Shown here: in pieces, positions 6,828 to 13,920 of the stretch
Layout of the letters: each line of letters opens with the position of its first letter
Numbering within the stretch: the first letter of the stretch is position 1
Source: Bacteroidales bacterium
GTDB taxonomy: Bacteria; Bacteroidota; Bacteroidia; Bacteroidales; F082
Reading direction: 5' to 3'
Assembly (NCBI GenBank): GCA_024689285.1
Contig: JAILDR010000218.1
Coordinates: 1-22,195 of the forward strand
Length of the DNA stretch: 22,195 nt
Translations under genes and position numbers: made by a program
Notes under the pieces: model-generated
The model's input: only the letters and a program-made list of their open reading frames with translations
Told to the model about the DNA's origin: nothing
The model's database searches: none

Positions 6828-6904
6828 GCCCTTTCTCTGCCAGCGATAGGCCGTTTCTCTGCCAGCGACAAGCCGTTTCTGTGACAGAGATAGGCCGTTT
6901 CTTT
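6828..6904. repeat. 22-bp tandem repeat with 11-bp half-units
   Basis: Three full units plus a partial one: 6828-6849, 6850-6871, 6872-6893 and 6894 onward, each like GCCGTTTCTCT followed by GCCAGCGATAG. Half-units both begin GCC or GAC, so the underlying period is 11 bp, as in the array at 34-154. It lies 79 bases after murB in a region with no supported gene. Confidence 0.85.
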
Positions 6905-6924
6905 CAAAAAACGATGCCATTATT

Positions 6925-6943
6925 GCCGCGATGGAATCGCGGC
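6925..6943. other. Perfect 8-bp hairpin
   Basis: GCCGCGAT, loop GGA, ATCGCGGC. It has no T-tract on either strand, so terminator activity is doubtful. The rest of 6750-7354 contains no gene I can support. Confidence 0.5.
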
Positions 6944-7149
6944 GGAAGGGACCGAACGCTAGAAGCCGAATGCGAGATGACAGGAAAAGCATCGGAACGA
7001 GGGCTTTTATGCGTTTTTTAGGCCTTTTAGAGGAGGATTTTGATGCATTCTGTCCCTTTTCCAAGGGTCGGCATCTTGGGCGTCGTTGGTTTTGTAATAT
7101 CGTAACGCATTGTGATTTTGCTTTTTAGATGAATTTGAAACATTCAAAT

Positions 7150-7295
7150 CTTCCAATTCCAAATCTTCCAGTTATTTTTTTGAGACCCCATATCTTCTTA
7201 TTTTCATTTATAACTATCTATATATTATTTAGTTATATAGTATTAATAAGGGGTATTGTCCTACTTTTTTTAATTGGAAGAACTGGAATTGGAAG
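7150..7295. repeat. AT-rich segment bounded by 24-bp imperfect inverted repeats (MITE-like)
   Basis: The left arm at 7150-7173 and the right arm at 7272-7295 match in 21 of 24 positions as inverted repeats (CTTCCAATTCCA shared at the outer end). Inside are nested complementary pieces: ACCCC (7185-7189) with GGGGT (7250-7254), and CTATATA (7218-7224) with TATATAG (7234-7240). The interior is strongly AT-rich and has no plausible ORF. The layout fits a miniature inverted-repeat element or a structured RNA. No clear target-site duplication was seen. Confidence 0.6.
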
Positions 7296-7354
7296 GAATT
7301 CGCAGTCATGATGACTCACTTCGCCGCCTCCTTCTCTACAAGGCCCGATAGTCC

Positions 7355-7441
7355 CTAAAGGAGTTCGTTGGCCACGTCGCGGGCGTAGTTGTAGGTGCTG
7401 AAGTCGTCGCCCATCACTACAGGCTTGAAATTGGGCAACAC
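7355..7441 (-). pseudogene. Possible broken C-terminal tail of the upstream secreted-protein gene
   Basis: The minus strand reads VLPNFKPVVMGDDFSTYNYA, then RDVANELL and TAG. The frame is the same as that of the gene ending at 7448, separated from it only by TGA, one Trp codon and TAG. The composition looks protein-like, but no family is recognised. It may be the end of the same gene after nonsense mutations, or debris of another gene. Confidence 0.3.
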
Positions 7442-7447
7442 CTACCA

Positions 7448-8165
7448 TCATTTTTTATTGCAAATGGGCCCCTGTTGGTGAAGCATGCATTTGATGGCTT
7501 GGCGAAACTCCGTAGCGGCATATTGATAAGCCACCGAAGCCCGATCCGGCACGTTCTCAAGGATAGCCATAGCCAAGGCATAGTCGCCCGCTGCTTCGGC
7601 TTTTTCCACTTCGTGCCGCAGCACATCAACATGATTATCATACCAATTGACGATTCGTTCATCAGTCACATAAAGGAAGTACTGCATCTCGGGTGTATTC
7701 CCGACATCGTTCATGGCGTTGACCGAAGCCGCTTCATACGAATTACCCACACCCATCACCTCTTGGCTTATCTCGCCAAACACTTCTCCGGTAATCGTAT
7801 TGATCATCTTAAAGACGATTTCATATTCTACTGTCATTTCCTGAGGAGTTGTATCGGTAGCTGAACGTCCCATCTGGTTGATTTCAGCACCTAATACGAA
7901 ACTCGGGTTGGCTGCCAATCCGCTAATGTAGTTTTGGGCGGCAATCTCAAGCATCTTTATGCAGAGGCGGTCGGCAACGGCATCAGTAATGTCATCCTTG
8001 ACGACGGGGCGCGCGATGCCGATTCTCAAATTGCTTCCGTCAAGCATGGTGTCAAGACCCGCATTCAGCTCAGCCTGTCGTCCATTACCGCAGGCAACAA
8101 AGGAAAAGGCTATGACAAAGACTGACTGTCATTACGAGTAAAATAAAGCGATTCGACCCATTCAT
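7448..8165 (-). pseudogene. Frameshifted gene for an exported protein of unknown family
   Basis: The longest intact frame (199 codons from an ATG at 8047) starts mid-protein. Upstream, without an ATG, the same frame reads VFVIAFSFVACGNGRQAELN, a signal-peptide core followed directly by the body. A start region lies one base out of frame: ATG at 8165 gives MNGSNRFILLVMTVS, and AAGGA precedes it. Removing one base near 8118 would join them into one secreted or lipid-anchored protein of about 238 residues. The mature part (LRIGIARPVVKDDITDAVAD, EMTVEYEIVFKMINTITGEV, then a helical AGDYALAMAILENVPDR segment) is not a family I can name. The helical end resembles TPR-like tails and seems to be cut short at the stop. 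A -7 element lies at 8210-8218. An assembly error is possible. Confidence 0.6.
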
Positions 8166-8209
8166 CCTTTTATCATTTGATTCGCATGTCTTTGATGCCA
8201 TTAGCCCGT

Positions 8210-8218
8210 GCAAAAGTA
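8210..8218 (-). promoter_or_regulatory. -7 promoter element for the frameshifted secreted-protein gene
   Basis: TACTTTTGC on the minus strand, a full TAnnTTTGY match 44 bases before the ATG at 8165. Its presence suggests the gene was recently active. No good -33 element is seen. Confidence 0.5.
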
Positions 8219-8373
8219 CAGATTTTCTCCCATTGCAGCTATAGATTTGCCTGATAAAGTTTATTCTATAGGTTTCTACTTGCATCATAGTTTACCGTAT
8301 TACCTTCCCGAATTCCAGCACAAGAACAGAAACGGTATGATTTACATTTCAAACGGCTTTCAGCCTCTAATTG

Positions 8374-8450
8374 TCACTCAAACTTTCCAACTTCGGCAAA
8401 CAAATCCTCAGCGGTTAATTGGCTATGAACGATAGAAGATTGGAAAACAT
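8374..8450 (-). pseudogene. Second C-terminal remnant of an AAA-family ATP-binding protein
   Basis: Just after the hairpin pair, the minus strand reads FQSSIVHSQLTAEDLFAEVG, then KFE and TGA at 8376-8374. It can be aligned by eye with the stub at 346-504 (AHSGLVQSQVRMDDLFV): both have S-hydrophobic-V-x-S-Q-hydrophobic followed by an acidic pair and LF. Only about 25 residues are left and no start codon belongs to it. The similarity is short, so the assignment rests partly on the identical arrangement with hairpins at both loci. The remainder of 8133-8665 holds no gene I can support. Confidence 0.45.
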
Positions 8451-8496
8451 ATTTTCGTCCAAATCTATACTTTTTTACCCACATTTGGACAAAAAT
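8451..8496 (-). repeat. Long hairpin abutting the second ATPase remnant
   Basis: Plus-strand arms ATTTTCGTCCAAAT (8451-8464) and 8483-8496 pair in 13 of 14 positions. Read on the minus strand, the 18-base loop is GTGGGTAAAAAAGTATAG, close to the loop of the hairpin at 299-348. The next hairpin copies it 52 bp away. The loop and descending arm also contain TAGATTTGG, a near -7 promoter match pointing toward the ATPase remnant. Confidence 0.8.
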
Positions 8497-8503
8497 CGCA
8501 AAC

Positions 8504-8547
8504 TTTTCGTCCAAATCTATACTTTTTGACCTACTTTTGGACAAAAA
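8504..8547 (-). repeat. Long hairpin, upstream member of the second tandem pair
   Basis: Arms TTTTCGTCCAAA (8504-8515) and 8536-8547 pair in 11 of 12 positions. On the minus strand the loop region contains GTAGGTCAAAAAGTATAG. The stem is the same as in its neighbour but unrelated to the stems at 224-348. Confidence 0.8.
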
Positions 8548-8665
8548 CCATCTTCCCCGAGAAAAAGTTGATGCTCTTGAAACAGTCAACCTAAGCCAGG
8601 AAATAACACATAGAAAAGCTATAAGGAAGCCGCGATTGAAAAGAAGATAAAGGCCTCTACTCACC

Positions 8666-9580
8666 TTAGGCCTCCAATGCCCCAATCAAATCCGCAACCT
8701 TTTCAAACCCATGCCGTTCGCAATACGCCTTCATCCCTTCTGCAACCTTCACAGAGACTGCAGGGTCGATGAAATTGGCTGTACCTATCTCAATGGCCGA
8801 AGCCCCGGCCAGCATAAACTCCACCGCATCTGTGGCGTTGGAGATGCCTCCCAGACCCACCACGGGAATCTTCACCGCTTTGGCCACCTGCCACACCATT
8901 CGCAAAGCCACCGGCTTCACGCAGGCTCCCGACAGACCGCCTGTGACAACCGACAGCTTCGGCTTGCGCCGTTCGGCATCAATCGCCATTCCCATCAAGG
9001 TGTTGATTAAGGAAACCGAATCGGCACCCGCAGCCTCTGCCGCAAGGGCAATCTCGGCAATATTGGTCACATTGGGCGACAGCTTAACCATCAAGTGCTT
9101 GTGACACACCTTGCGCACCTCTGAAACAACTTGAGAAATGCCTGTGGTTGTCACGCCAAAGGCCATTCCGCCTTGCTTCACGTTGGGACAGGACACATTC
9201 AACTCGATAGCGGGCAGCTTGTCCAGCTCATCCACCATCTCAGCCCCCCTAACGTAATCGTCTAAGCAGGAACCTGAAAGATTCAGCAACACGTTGGTAT
9301 CGAAGTCCTTGATGCGGGGATATATCGTATCGATAAAATATTGGACGCCTTTGTTTTGCAGTCCGACGCAGTTCAGCATCCCCGAGGGAGTCTCGGCCAT
9401 ACGGGGATAAGGATTGCCCTCACGAGGATTCAAAGTCGTGCCTTTCACGATGATGCCTCCCAACTGGGACAGATCCACAAAATCGGTGTACTCCTCGCCG
9501 TAGCCGAACGTACCCGAAGCCGTCATCACAGGGTTGCGCAACACCAGGCCGCGACCCAAAACTATCGTCATGTTCACCAT
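8666..9580 (-). CDS. pyrD: Dihydroorotate dehydrogenase B, catalytic subunit
   Basis: This 304-residue FMN enzyme oxidises dihydroorotate to orotate, the fourth step of de novo pyrimidine synthesis. It is a class 1B enzyme: the active-site base is Cys131 in [13 protein letters not shown] (class 2 enzymes have Ser), and it lacks the membrane-binding N-terminal extension. Other motifs are [13 protein letters not shown] (16-28), LLNLSGS (98-104), KLSPNVT (about 167-173), SLINT, and the FMN-phosphate loops VVGLGGI and EIGTANF. It overlaps the end of pyrK by 7 bases and is preceded by AAGGAGG inside pyrK, an unusually good ribosome site for this phylum. It works as a heterotetramer with PyrK, passing electrons to NAD+. 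Confidence 0.97.
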   Translation of the reverse strand: MVNMTIVLGRGLVLRNPVMTASGTFGYGEEYTDFVDLSQLGGIIVKGTTLNPREGNPYPRMAETPSGMLNCVGLQNKGVQYFIDTIYPRIKDFDTNVLLNLSGSCLDDYVRGAEMVDELDKLPAIELNVSCPNVKQGGMAFGVTTTGISQVVSEVRKVCHKHLMVKLSPNVTNIAEIALAAEAAGADSVSLINTLMGMAIDAERRKPKLSVVTGGLSGACVKPVALRMVWQVAKAVKIPVVGLGGISNATDAVEFMLAGASAIEIGTANFIDPAVSVKVAEGMKAYCERHGFEKVADLIGALEA

Positions 9581-10338
9581 TTTAACCTCCTTGTATTAAA
9601 AACAGGTCCTTCCTTGCACACGCATACGTGGCCGTCGACGGTGTCTTCCACACAGCAGAGGCAGGCACCCAAGCCACAGGCCATCAGGTTCTCCAACGAG
9701 ACCTCGCACCAAATGTGCTTCTCGGCAGCCAATTGCGCCACAGCCTTCATCATGGGCTTTGGACCACAAACGTAAATCCTGTCAAACTGTTTCTGTTGCC
9801 ATACGGTATGCATCGTCACGAAGCCTTTCTCGCCCAGCGAGCCGTCTTCTGTGGTCACAAAAGTCTCGCCCAATTGGCGGTAGGCTTCTAAACGAATCAA
9901 ATCGGATTGTGACTTGCTACCGAGGAGCAAAGTAGGGAGAATTCCTTCCCCGGCCAACACTTTGGCGAAATAATAGAGAGGAGCGATACCGATGCCGCCA
10001 CCTACAAGCAACACTTTATCTGCTTTTTCCGGCATCGAGAAGCCGTTGCCCAAAGGCAGCACCATATTAACCCTGTCGTTCAACGAGGCAGCAGCCAAGC
10101 GTCGCGTTCCCTCGCCTGCCCGCTGCACCAGCAACGCAATCTCGCTTTGCCGAAAATCCACATCATGGATGGAAATCGGGCGACGCAAGTAAGTGCTTGG
10201 CGAACCATCAACGCGCACCTGCACAAACTGTCCGGGAGCAATATCGGGCAAAGGCTGATCGGATTGAAGTCGCAGCAACACCGAGCGACCATAATCCTGC
10301 TTTTCTACTAATTTATAGTCTGCAATCTGTTTTGTCAT
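9574..10338 (-). CDS. pyrK: Dihydroorotate dehydrogenase B, electron transfer subunit
   Basis: This 254-residue subunit carries FAD and a [2Fe-2S] cluster and links PyrD to NAD+. The start at 10338 ([13 protein letters not shown]) is preferred over one at 10395, which would lie upstream of the -7 element and inside the preceding terminator. Visible motifs are RRPISI (FAD binding, 52-57), [14 protein letters not shown] (NAD-binding region), CGPKPMM, and the cluster cysteines 221, 226, 229 and 241 in CGLGACLCC and CVCKEGPVF. It belongs to the ferredoxin-NADP reductase superfamily, and the Cys spacing marks PyrK. It is the first gene of the pyrK-pyrD pair, with its own promoter right after the terminator of the DUF5606 gene. 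Confidence 0.96.
   Translation of the reverse strand: MTKQIADYKLVEKQDYGRSVLLRLQSDQPLPDIAPGQFVQVRVDGSPSTYLRRPISIHDVDFRQSEIALLVQRAGEGTRRLAAASLNDRVNMVLPLGNGFSMPEKADKVLLVGGGIGIAPLYYFAKVLAGEGILPTLLLGSKSQSDLIRLEAYRQLGETFVTTEDGSLGEKGFVTMHTVWQQKQFDRIYVCGPKPMMKAVAQLAAEKHIWCEVSLENLMACGLGACLCCVEDTVDGHVCVCKEGPVFNTRRLKW
9587..9593 (-). promoter_or_regulatory. Strong Shine-Dalgarno of pyrD inside the pyrK 3' end
   Basis: The minus strand reads AAGGAGG, then TTAAA, then ATG. Such a complete anti-16S match is rare among the other genes here. It supports the 9580 start and coupled translation of pyrD after pyrK. Confidence 0.75.
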
Positions 10339-10358
10339 GTTTCTGGCCTTTTGTGGGG

Positions 10359-10367
10359 ACAAAGATA
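10359..10367 (-). promoter_or_regulatory. -7 promoter element of pyrK-pyrD
   Basis: TATCTTTGT on the minus strand, a full TAnnTTTGY match 20 bases before the pyrK start, immediately after the T-tract of the upstream terminator. Confidence 0.6.
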
Positions 10368-10392
10368 CAAAAAAAGCCGCAAAATGCGGCTT
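10367..10392 (-). terminator. Rho-independent terminator of the DUF5606 gene
   Basis: On the minus strand AAGCCGC, loop ATTTT, GCGGCTT, then a run of T. It starts 24 bases after the DUF5606 stop and runs straight into the pyrK promoter. Confidence 0.85.
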
Positions 10393-10415
10393 CAAATCAA
10401 TTATACAACGAAAAA

Positions 10416-10865
10416 CTACTCTTCTTTATTCTCAGGTTGCGCCTCAGCGGCCTCTGTTTCAGGCTTTGCCTCTTCCTCTGTGAAGTCGAGCAATCCCTTG
10501 TCCATCAGCATCTGATACCACACGAAGACCTTTCTCATGTCTGAAGGATAGACTGCTTCTTCGTCATAGTCGGGCATAACAAAGGCAAACTTCTCACGCA
10601 ATTCATCATTTCCAGCCTTTTTATAGTCGAAGTCTACCTTGTCGCCCATCTTCTCATTGATCATTCTAAAGACATCTTTCAGCGGACGGTCGTCATCGTT
10701 GGAAAAGATGGAAATCTCCTCAAGAGAGCTTATGCGGTCGTGGGCAAAGACAGGAATACATTTGCCATCGACAACTGATTCAACAATAAGTTTGCCAACC
10801 GACTGGGCCTTAACCTGATATAATCCCGGTTTTCCGGAAATCGAAACAATCTTGCTTAAATCCAT
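10416..10865 (-). CDS. DUF5606-family protein
   Basis: This 149-residue soluble protein begins MDLSKIVSISGKPGLYQVKA, the hallmark start of the Bacteroidetes-specific DUF5606 family. The N-terminal half (about 1-50) is a small beta-rich domain with LIVESVVDGKCIPVF. The middle part is helical (PLKDVFRMINEKMGDKVDFD), followed by MPDYDEEAVYPSDMRKVFVW, and the tail is acidic, with about 20 residues rich in Glu, Ala and Pro. No function is known for the family. It is a single-gene unit with its own -7/-33 promoter and a terminator, so its position next to pyrK does not imply a shared role. Confidence 0.88.
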   Translation of the reverse strand: MDLSKIVSISGKPGLYQVKAQSVGKLIVESVVDGKCIPVFAHDRISSLEEISIFSNDDDRPLKDVFRMINEKMGDKVDFDYKKAGNDELREKFAFVMPDYDEEAVYPSDMRKVFVWYQMLMDKGLLDFTEEEAKPETEAAEAQPENKEE

Positions 10866-10891
10866 AGTTCATTCATTTTTCAAAAACGGCT

Positions 10892-10921
10892 GCAAAAATA
10901 GGAAAAGTTTTGGAATCGCAA
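10892..10921 (-). promoter_or_regulatory. Promoter of the DUF5606 gene
   Basis: On the minus strand TTG (10921-10919), an 18-base spacer and TATTTTTGC (10900-10892), close to the Bacteroidetes -33/-7 pattern. The leader is about 25 bases. Confidence 0.65.
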
Positions 10922-10941
10922 TTCAAAACCCGAAAAATACC

Positions 10942-11888
10942 CTAATACTCCAATCGTATTTCATCCACCCAAAGCACGTTGCCCAAAGCCCCCGTAAAAC
11001 TACCGCAACTCCCCGAGGAGAGCCACATAATAGCATGGGTGACAGGACAATCAGCCTCAGCCCATGTTTCTTCGAGGATGTGCTTCTTCTTGCCTTTGCT
11101 GTTGAAAGTATACATCGTCCTGCCGCCCGAAAGCAGGTCCATATAAGGTTGATAATCTGCCGACTTACGTGCATCACCATAAATAACAGGGACTCGGAAA
11201 TCTTTTTTCCAACCATTGGAGGTCTGGTCGACACGACAGATTGCCGTCCCTACCCGTTTGGCGTGGATATTGCCTTTCTCATCTTCCCAGCGGTATTGCA
11301 GAACGAAAAGGATTTCAGCAGAGTCGTAGCCGTCAAACTCGGTGGTGCGGGTAGTGGTGCCTTTCACCAACTTGCCAGTATTGGGAATGATGGATTTATA
11401 GTCAAGCACCAAGGCCTTAGGCCGTTTCGTAAAGGGGATGCCCCAATCGATGAAAGCAAAAGGGTCGTTAATCCCCGTAACAGGTTCCAACATCTTGCCC
11501 CAATAGATGGAGCCAGCCGCCAACACGTTGATATTGACCAATCCTGCCACCCTACAGTCAGCAAATTGCGTGGCGAGCTTGGCGCACATCCCCGCAGGAC
11601 CTCTTTCAGGCGTGACATTATTGTTGGTTTTCACCACGCCCATCACCTTGGCAAAGGCGTTTGAGGTCGCCCAGATTGTGTTTTTATAGTCATACGCCTC
11701 ATCGCTACGCACCGTGTCCGTAGGCCCGATGACATACAATATTTTTCCTGTCCACCAATAATTTTCGACTCGTTAATATAGCGAACCACCCATTGCTCGA
11801 AGTCGCCAAAAGGCACCTTCTCGTAGTGCTGTCCATAGGCCATCACGCTGAACAACAGGCTTATTATGATTACTTGAACTTTTGCCAT
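10942..11888 (-). pseudogene. Frameshifted PCMD-domain secreted protein
   Basis: Two frames join into one protein. The first, from the ATG at 11888, gives a signal peptide (MAKVQVIIISLLFSVMAYGQ) and YINESKIIGGQEK. The second continues from about 11745 as ILYVIGPTDTVRSDEAYDYK to the stop at 10942. The join falls in a run of five A on the minus strand (plus-strand 11742-11746); six A would restore the frame. The body matches what I recall of the PCMD (putative carbohydrate metabolism) domain: WATSNAFAKVMGVVKTNN, VLAAGSIYWGKMLEPVTGIN, GIPFTKRPKALVLDYK and a final NVLWVDEIRLEY. Full length would be about 315 residues. It overlaps the SDR gene by 19 bases, so it is the last gene of the reductase operon. 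A sequencing or assembly error in the homopolymer is a real alternative to a true pseudogene. Confidence 0.75.
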
Positions 11889-12685
11889 AATTTTGCTACC
11901 CATCTTTTCGGCAAAGCGGCAATCAGAGGTGGCAGATAAATGTTCATGAAACCCGGCTTCACGACCCGTTTCTTGCGCATCATTCCGTTCAACGCCTTTC
12001 TCACCAGCCATTGCGGTGTACCAATCACTCCAATTTTCACGCCTAAGCTTAGCAAACTGGGTTTTAATTTATATAGTGGCGTAGCGATAGCAGCAGGACA
12101 TACCGCCGTCACGCCCACGTCATAAGGCCGCATTTCAAAATACAGCGACTTGCTGAAACTCTTCAGATAGGCCTTGGTGGCCGAATAAACCGTAATGCCC
12201 GGACAAGGCAGTTTGGCCGCCATCGACGACATATTAATAAGGTATCCATAACCGCGACGTTTCATCTCCTCACCAAACAAGACGCAGAGCTTTGTTGGGG
12301 TAAGCATATGCAGCCGCATCATGGTCAACGCCTTGGCTTCGTTTTCAGAAGTCAATTCCTCAAAGAAAAACATGCCCGCGTTGTTGATAAGAATGTCAAC
12401 TTGCAAGCTCTCGGCCTGACAAAAAGCAAGCAATTCTTCAGCAGCGGTTTCCGTAGCCAGATCCTGATAATGCGGCACCACCTGAATCTCCCTGCCTTGC
12501 CTCAAAGCTTCGGCAACCTTTTCAAGTTCCTCCTTCTGGTTGCTAACCAGCAAAAGGTCGCATCCGGTTTCAGCCAGTTGCCGCGCATACTCCAGGCCCA
12601 TTCCCGAGCTTCCTCCCGTGATGAGTGCCCTGGGGGTATGCCCATGCGACTCAACAAACCGATTCAACCACTTTGTCTTATTCAT
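11870..12685 (-). CDS. Short-chain dehydrogenase/reductase, candidate hydroxysteroid dehydrogenase
   Basis: This 271-residue classical SDR has TGGSSGMG for nucleotide binding (23-30), ILINNAG (98-104), catalytic Ser in NMSSMAA (153 or 154), Tyr167 and Lys171 in VYSATKAYLK, and CPAAIATPLY after the last core strand. SDRs of this type interconvert alcohols and ketones with NAD(P). Its start overlaps the stop of the flavin reductase by 4 bases, so it is translationally coupled to it. With a steroid 5-alpha-reductase and an Old Yellow Enzyme upstream, a 3-hydroxysteroid or bile-acid hydroxysteroid dehydrogenase role is attractive, but this is inferred from context. The sequence also resembles 3-oxoacyl or lipid-type SDRs, and the C-terminal KPGFMNIYLPPLIAALPKRW suggests membrane association. 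Confidence 0.85.
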   Translation of the reverse strand: MNKTKWLNRFVESHGHTPRALITGGSSGMGLEYARQLAETGCDLLLVSNQKEELEKVAEALRQGREIQVVPHYQDLATETAAEELLAFCQAESLQVDILINNAGMFFFEELTSENEAKALTMMRLHMLTPTKLCVLFGEEMKRRGYGYLINMSSMAAKLPCPGITVYSATKAYLKSFSKSLYFEMRPYDVGVTAVCPAAIATPLYKLKPSLLSLGVKIGVIGTPQWLVRKALNGMMRKKRVVKPGFMNIYLPPLIAALPKRWVAKLWQKFK

Positions 12686-13917
12686 CCTTTCCTTTCAGCT
12701 CTTTTAATCTCTCTCCGCAAACTCTTCGGCAGTTCTTCGTCGATGCAATGATGGCACCTCATGTCAAGCGTATACATACGTCCAATGCAATAGTTGGAAT
12801 GCTTGCACTCGCTCCGGGTCACCTCACCGCTATGTAGTTTATTGACAAAGTCGGTGTCGTTAATCAAGGCACGAGCCATCTGTAGGGCTACGAAACCTGA
12901 GTCAAGCACTTCCTCCATCTTCTCTTTCGACACCATGCCTCCCACATAAATCAAAGGCATTTTCAAATTACTACGAAAAACTTTGGCATCTTCCATAAAA
13001 TAGCCTTCGCTGAACGGCACCGTGGGGATCAGCAAACGGCCGAACACAGCCAGGCCAGCCTTGAGCCACCAAAATTTCTTTTTGTCCATATAGTAGCGCA
13101 AGGTCTTGAGCGGCATCGCGCCACGCATCACCTCCATCGGAGCCTTGCTGACGAAACCAGCCGTCAGCACAAGAGCATGAACGCCAAGGCGTTCCAGTTC
13201 CTTGGCGACGATGATGCAGTCGTCTTGGCCCATGCCTTTTCTGAAACCATCGTGCATATTCACCTTGACGACCACGCCCATGTCGTTGCCCGCCGCACGC
13301 ATCACTTCCTCGATGACGAGCTTCATGAAGCGCATTCTGTTGTCAAGAGTGCCGCCAAACTCATCGTGACGATGATTGGTGTAAGGCGACAGGAACTGGC
13401 TGATGAGGTAGCCGTGTCCTGCATGGATTTCCACGCAGTCGAAGCCAGCCTTGCGAGCCAGGTCGACGGCCTTGCCAAAGTCGAGCACAAGCGAATAAAT
13501 CTCCGCTTTCTTTAATCTCCTGACCCATGTCGGTGAATAAAGGTTAAAGCCACCCGAAGCCCCCACGGGCATACAGCCGCACGTGGAGCGATGCGTCATG
13601 TTGCCGCAATGGCCCAGTTGAATGGAGGCCTTGGCACCATAGGAGTGTATGGAATCGGTGAGACGTTTCAGGTCGGAAACAATCTCCTCGCGCATCCACA
13701 GCTGGCCATCAAACGACAGGCCCGACTGGTTGACAGCGGCATAAGCCACCGTCGTCATGCCGACACCACCTTTGGCCACCGCAGTATGATAGTTGAACAA
13801 ATCGTCAGAAGGACGGTTGCCATAGGCCATATTCTCAAAAGCTGCCGAGCGAATCACCCTGTTTCTCAAAGTGACTGGCCCTATCTCACAAGGCGTGAAT
13901 ATTGTTGAGTGTTCCAT
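12682..13917 (-). CDS. Old Yellow Enzyme-family NADH:flavin oxidoreductase, candidate steroid enoyl reductase
   Basis: This 411-residue protein has only the FMN-barrel domain; the C-terminal FAD/NAD domain found in 2,4-dienoyl-CoA reductase and BaiCD/BaiH is absent. Motifs are LRNRVIRSAAFENMA at the N-terminus, QLGHCG (100-105), EIHAGHGYLISQFLSPYTN with His165, His168 and Tyr170, and DEFGGTLDNRMRF. Four C-terminal cysteines (371, 377, 388 and 391 in CKHSNYC and RCHHC) could hold an iron-sulfur cluster. Such enzymes reduce activated C=C bonds. It starts 3 bases after the steroid 5-alpha-reductase gene and overlaps the SDR start. By context it may act as a Delta4 (5-beta type) or other steroid ene reductase. 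Confidence 0.88.
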   Translation of the reverse strand: MEHSTIFTPCEIGPVTLRNRVIRSAAFENMAYGNRPSDDLFNYHTAVAKGGVGMTTVAYAAVNQSGLSFDGQLWMREEIVSDLKRLTDSIHSYGAKASIQLGHCGNMTHRSTCGCMPVGASGGFNLYSPTWVRRLKKAEIYSLVLDFGKAVDLARKAGFDCVEIHAGHGYLISQFLSPYTNHRHDEFGGTLDNRMRFMKLVIEEVMRAAGNDMGVVVKVNMHDGFRKGMGQDDCIIVAKELERLGVHALVLTAGFVSKAPMEVMRGAMPLKTLRYYMDKKKFWWLKAGLAVFGRLLIPTVPFSEGYFMEDAKVFRSNLKMPLIYVGGMVSKEKMEEVLDSGFVALQMARALINDTDFVNKLHSGEVTRSECKHSNYCIGRMYTLDMRCHHCIDEELPKSLRREIKRAERKG

Positions 13918-13920
13918 AGT

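Noticed and set aside
6755..7064. Two overlapping frames of about 88 codons, one on each strand, after murB
   Set aside because: Both run through the 22-bp repeats and hairpin, contain repeat-derived peptides and have no homology that I recognise.
8208..8435. 75-codon plus-strand frame starting at GTG
   Set aside because: No ribosome site, lies opposite the 5' region of the broken secreted-protein gene and into the ATPase stub; no recognisable motif.
8451..8547. Invertible promoter (phase switch) bounded by inverted repeats
   Set aside because: Each inverted repeat spans only about 45 bp with an 18-base loop, too small for known Bacteroides invertons, and no invertase gene is nearby.
10942..11888. 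Programmed ribosomal frameshift in the PCMD gene
   Set aside because: The five-A run could slip, but no canonical slippery heptamer with a downstream structure is visible, and a simple deletion in a homopolymer explains it better.
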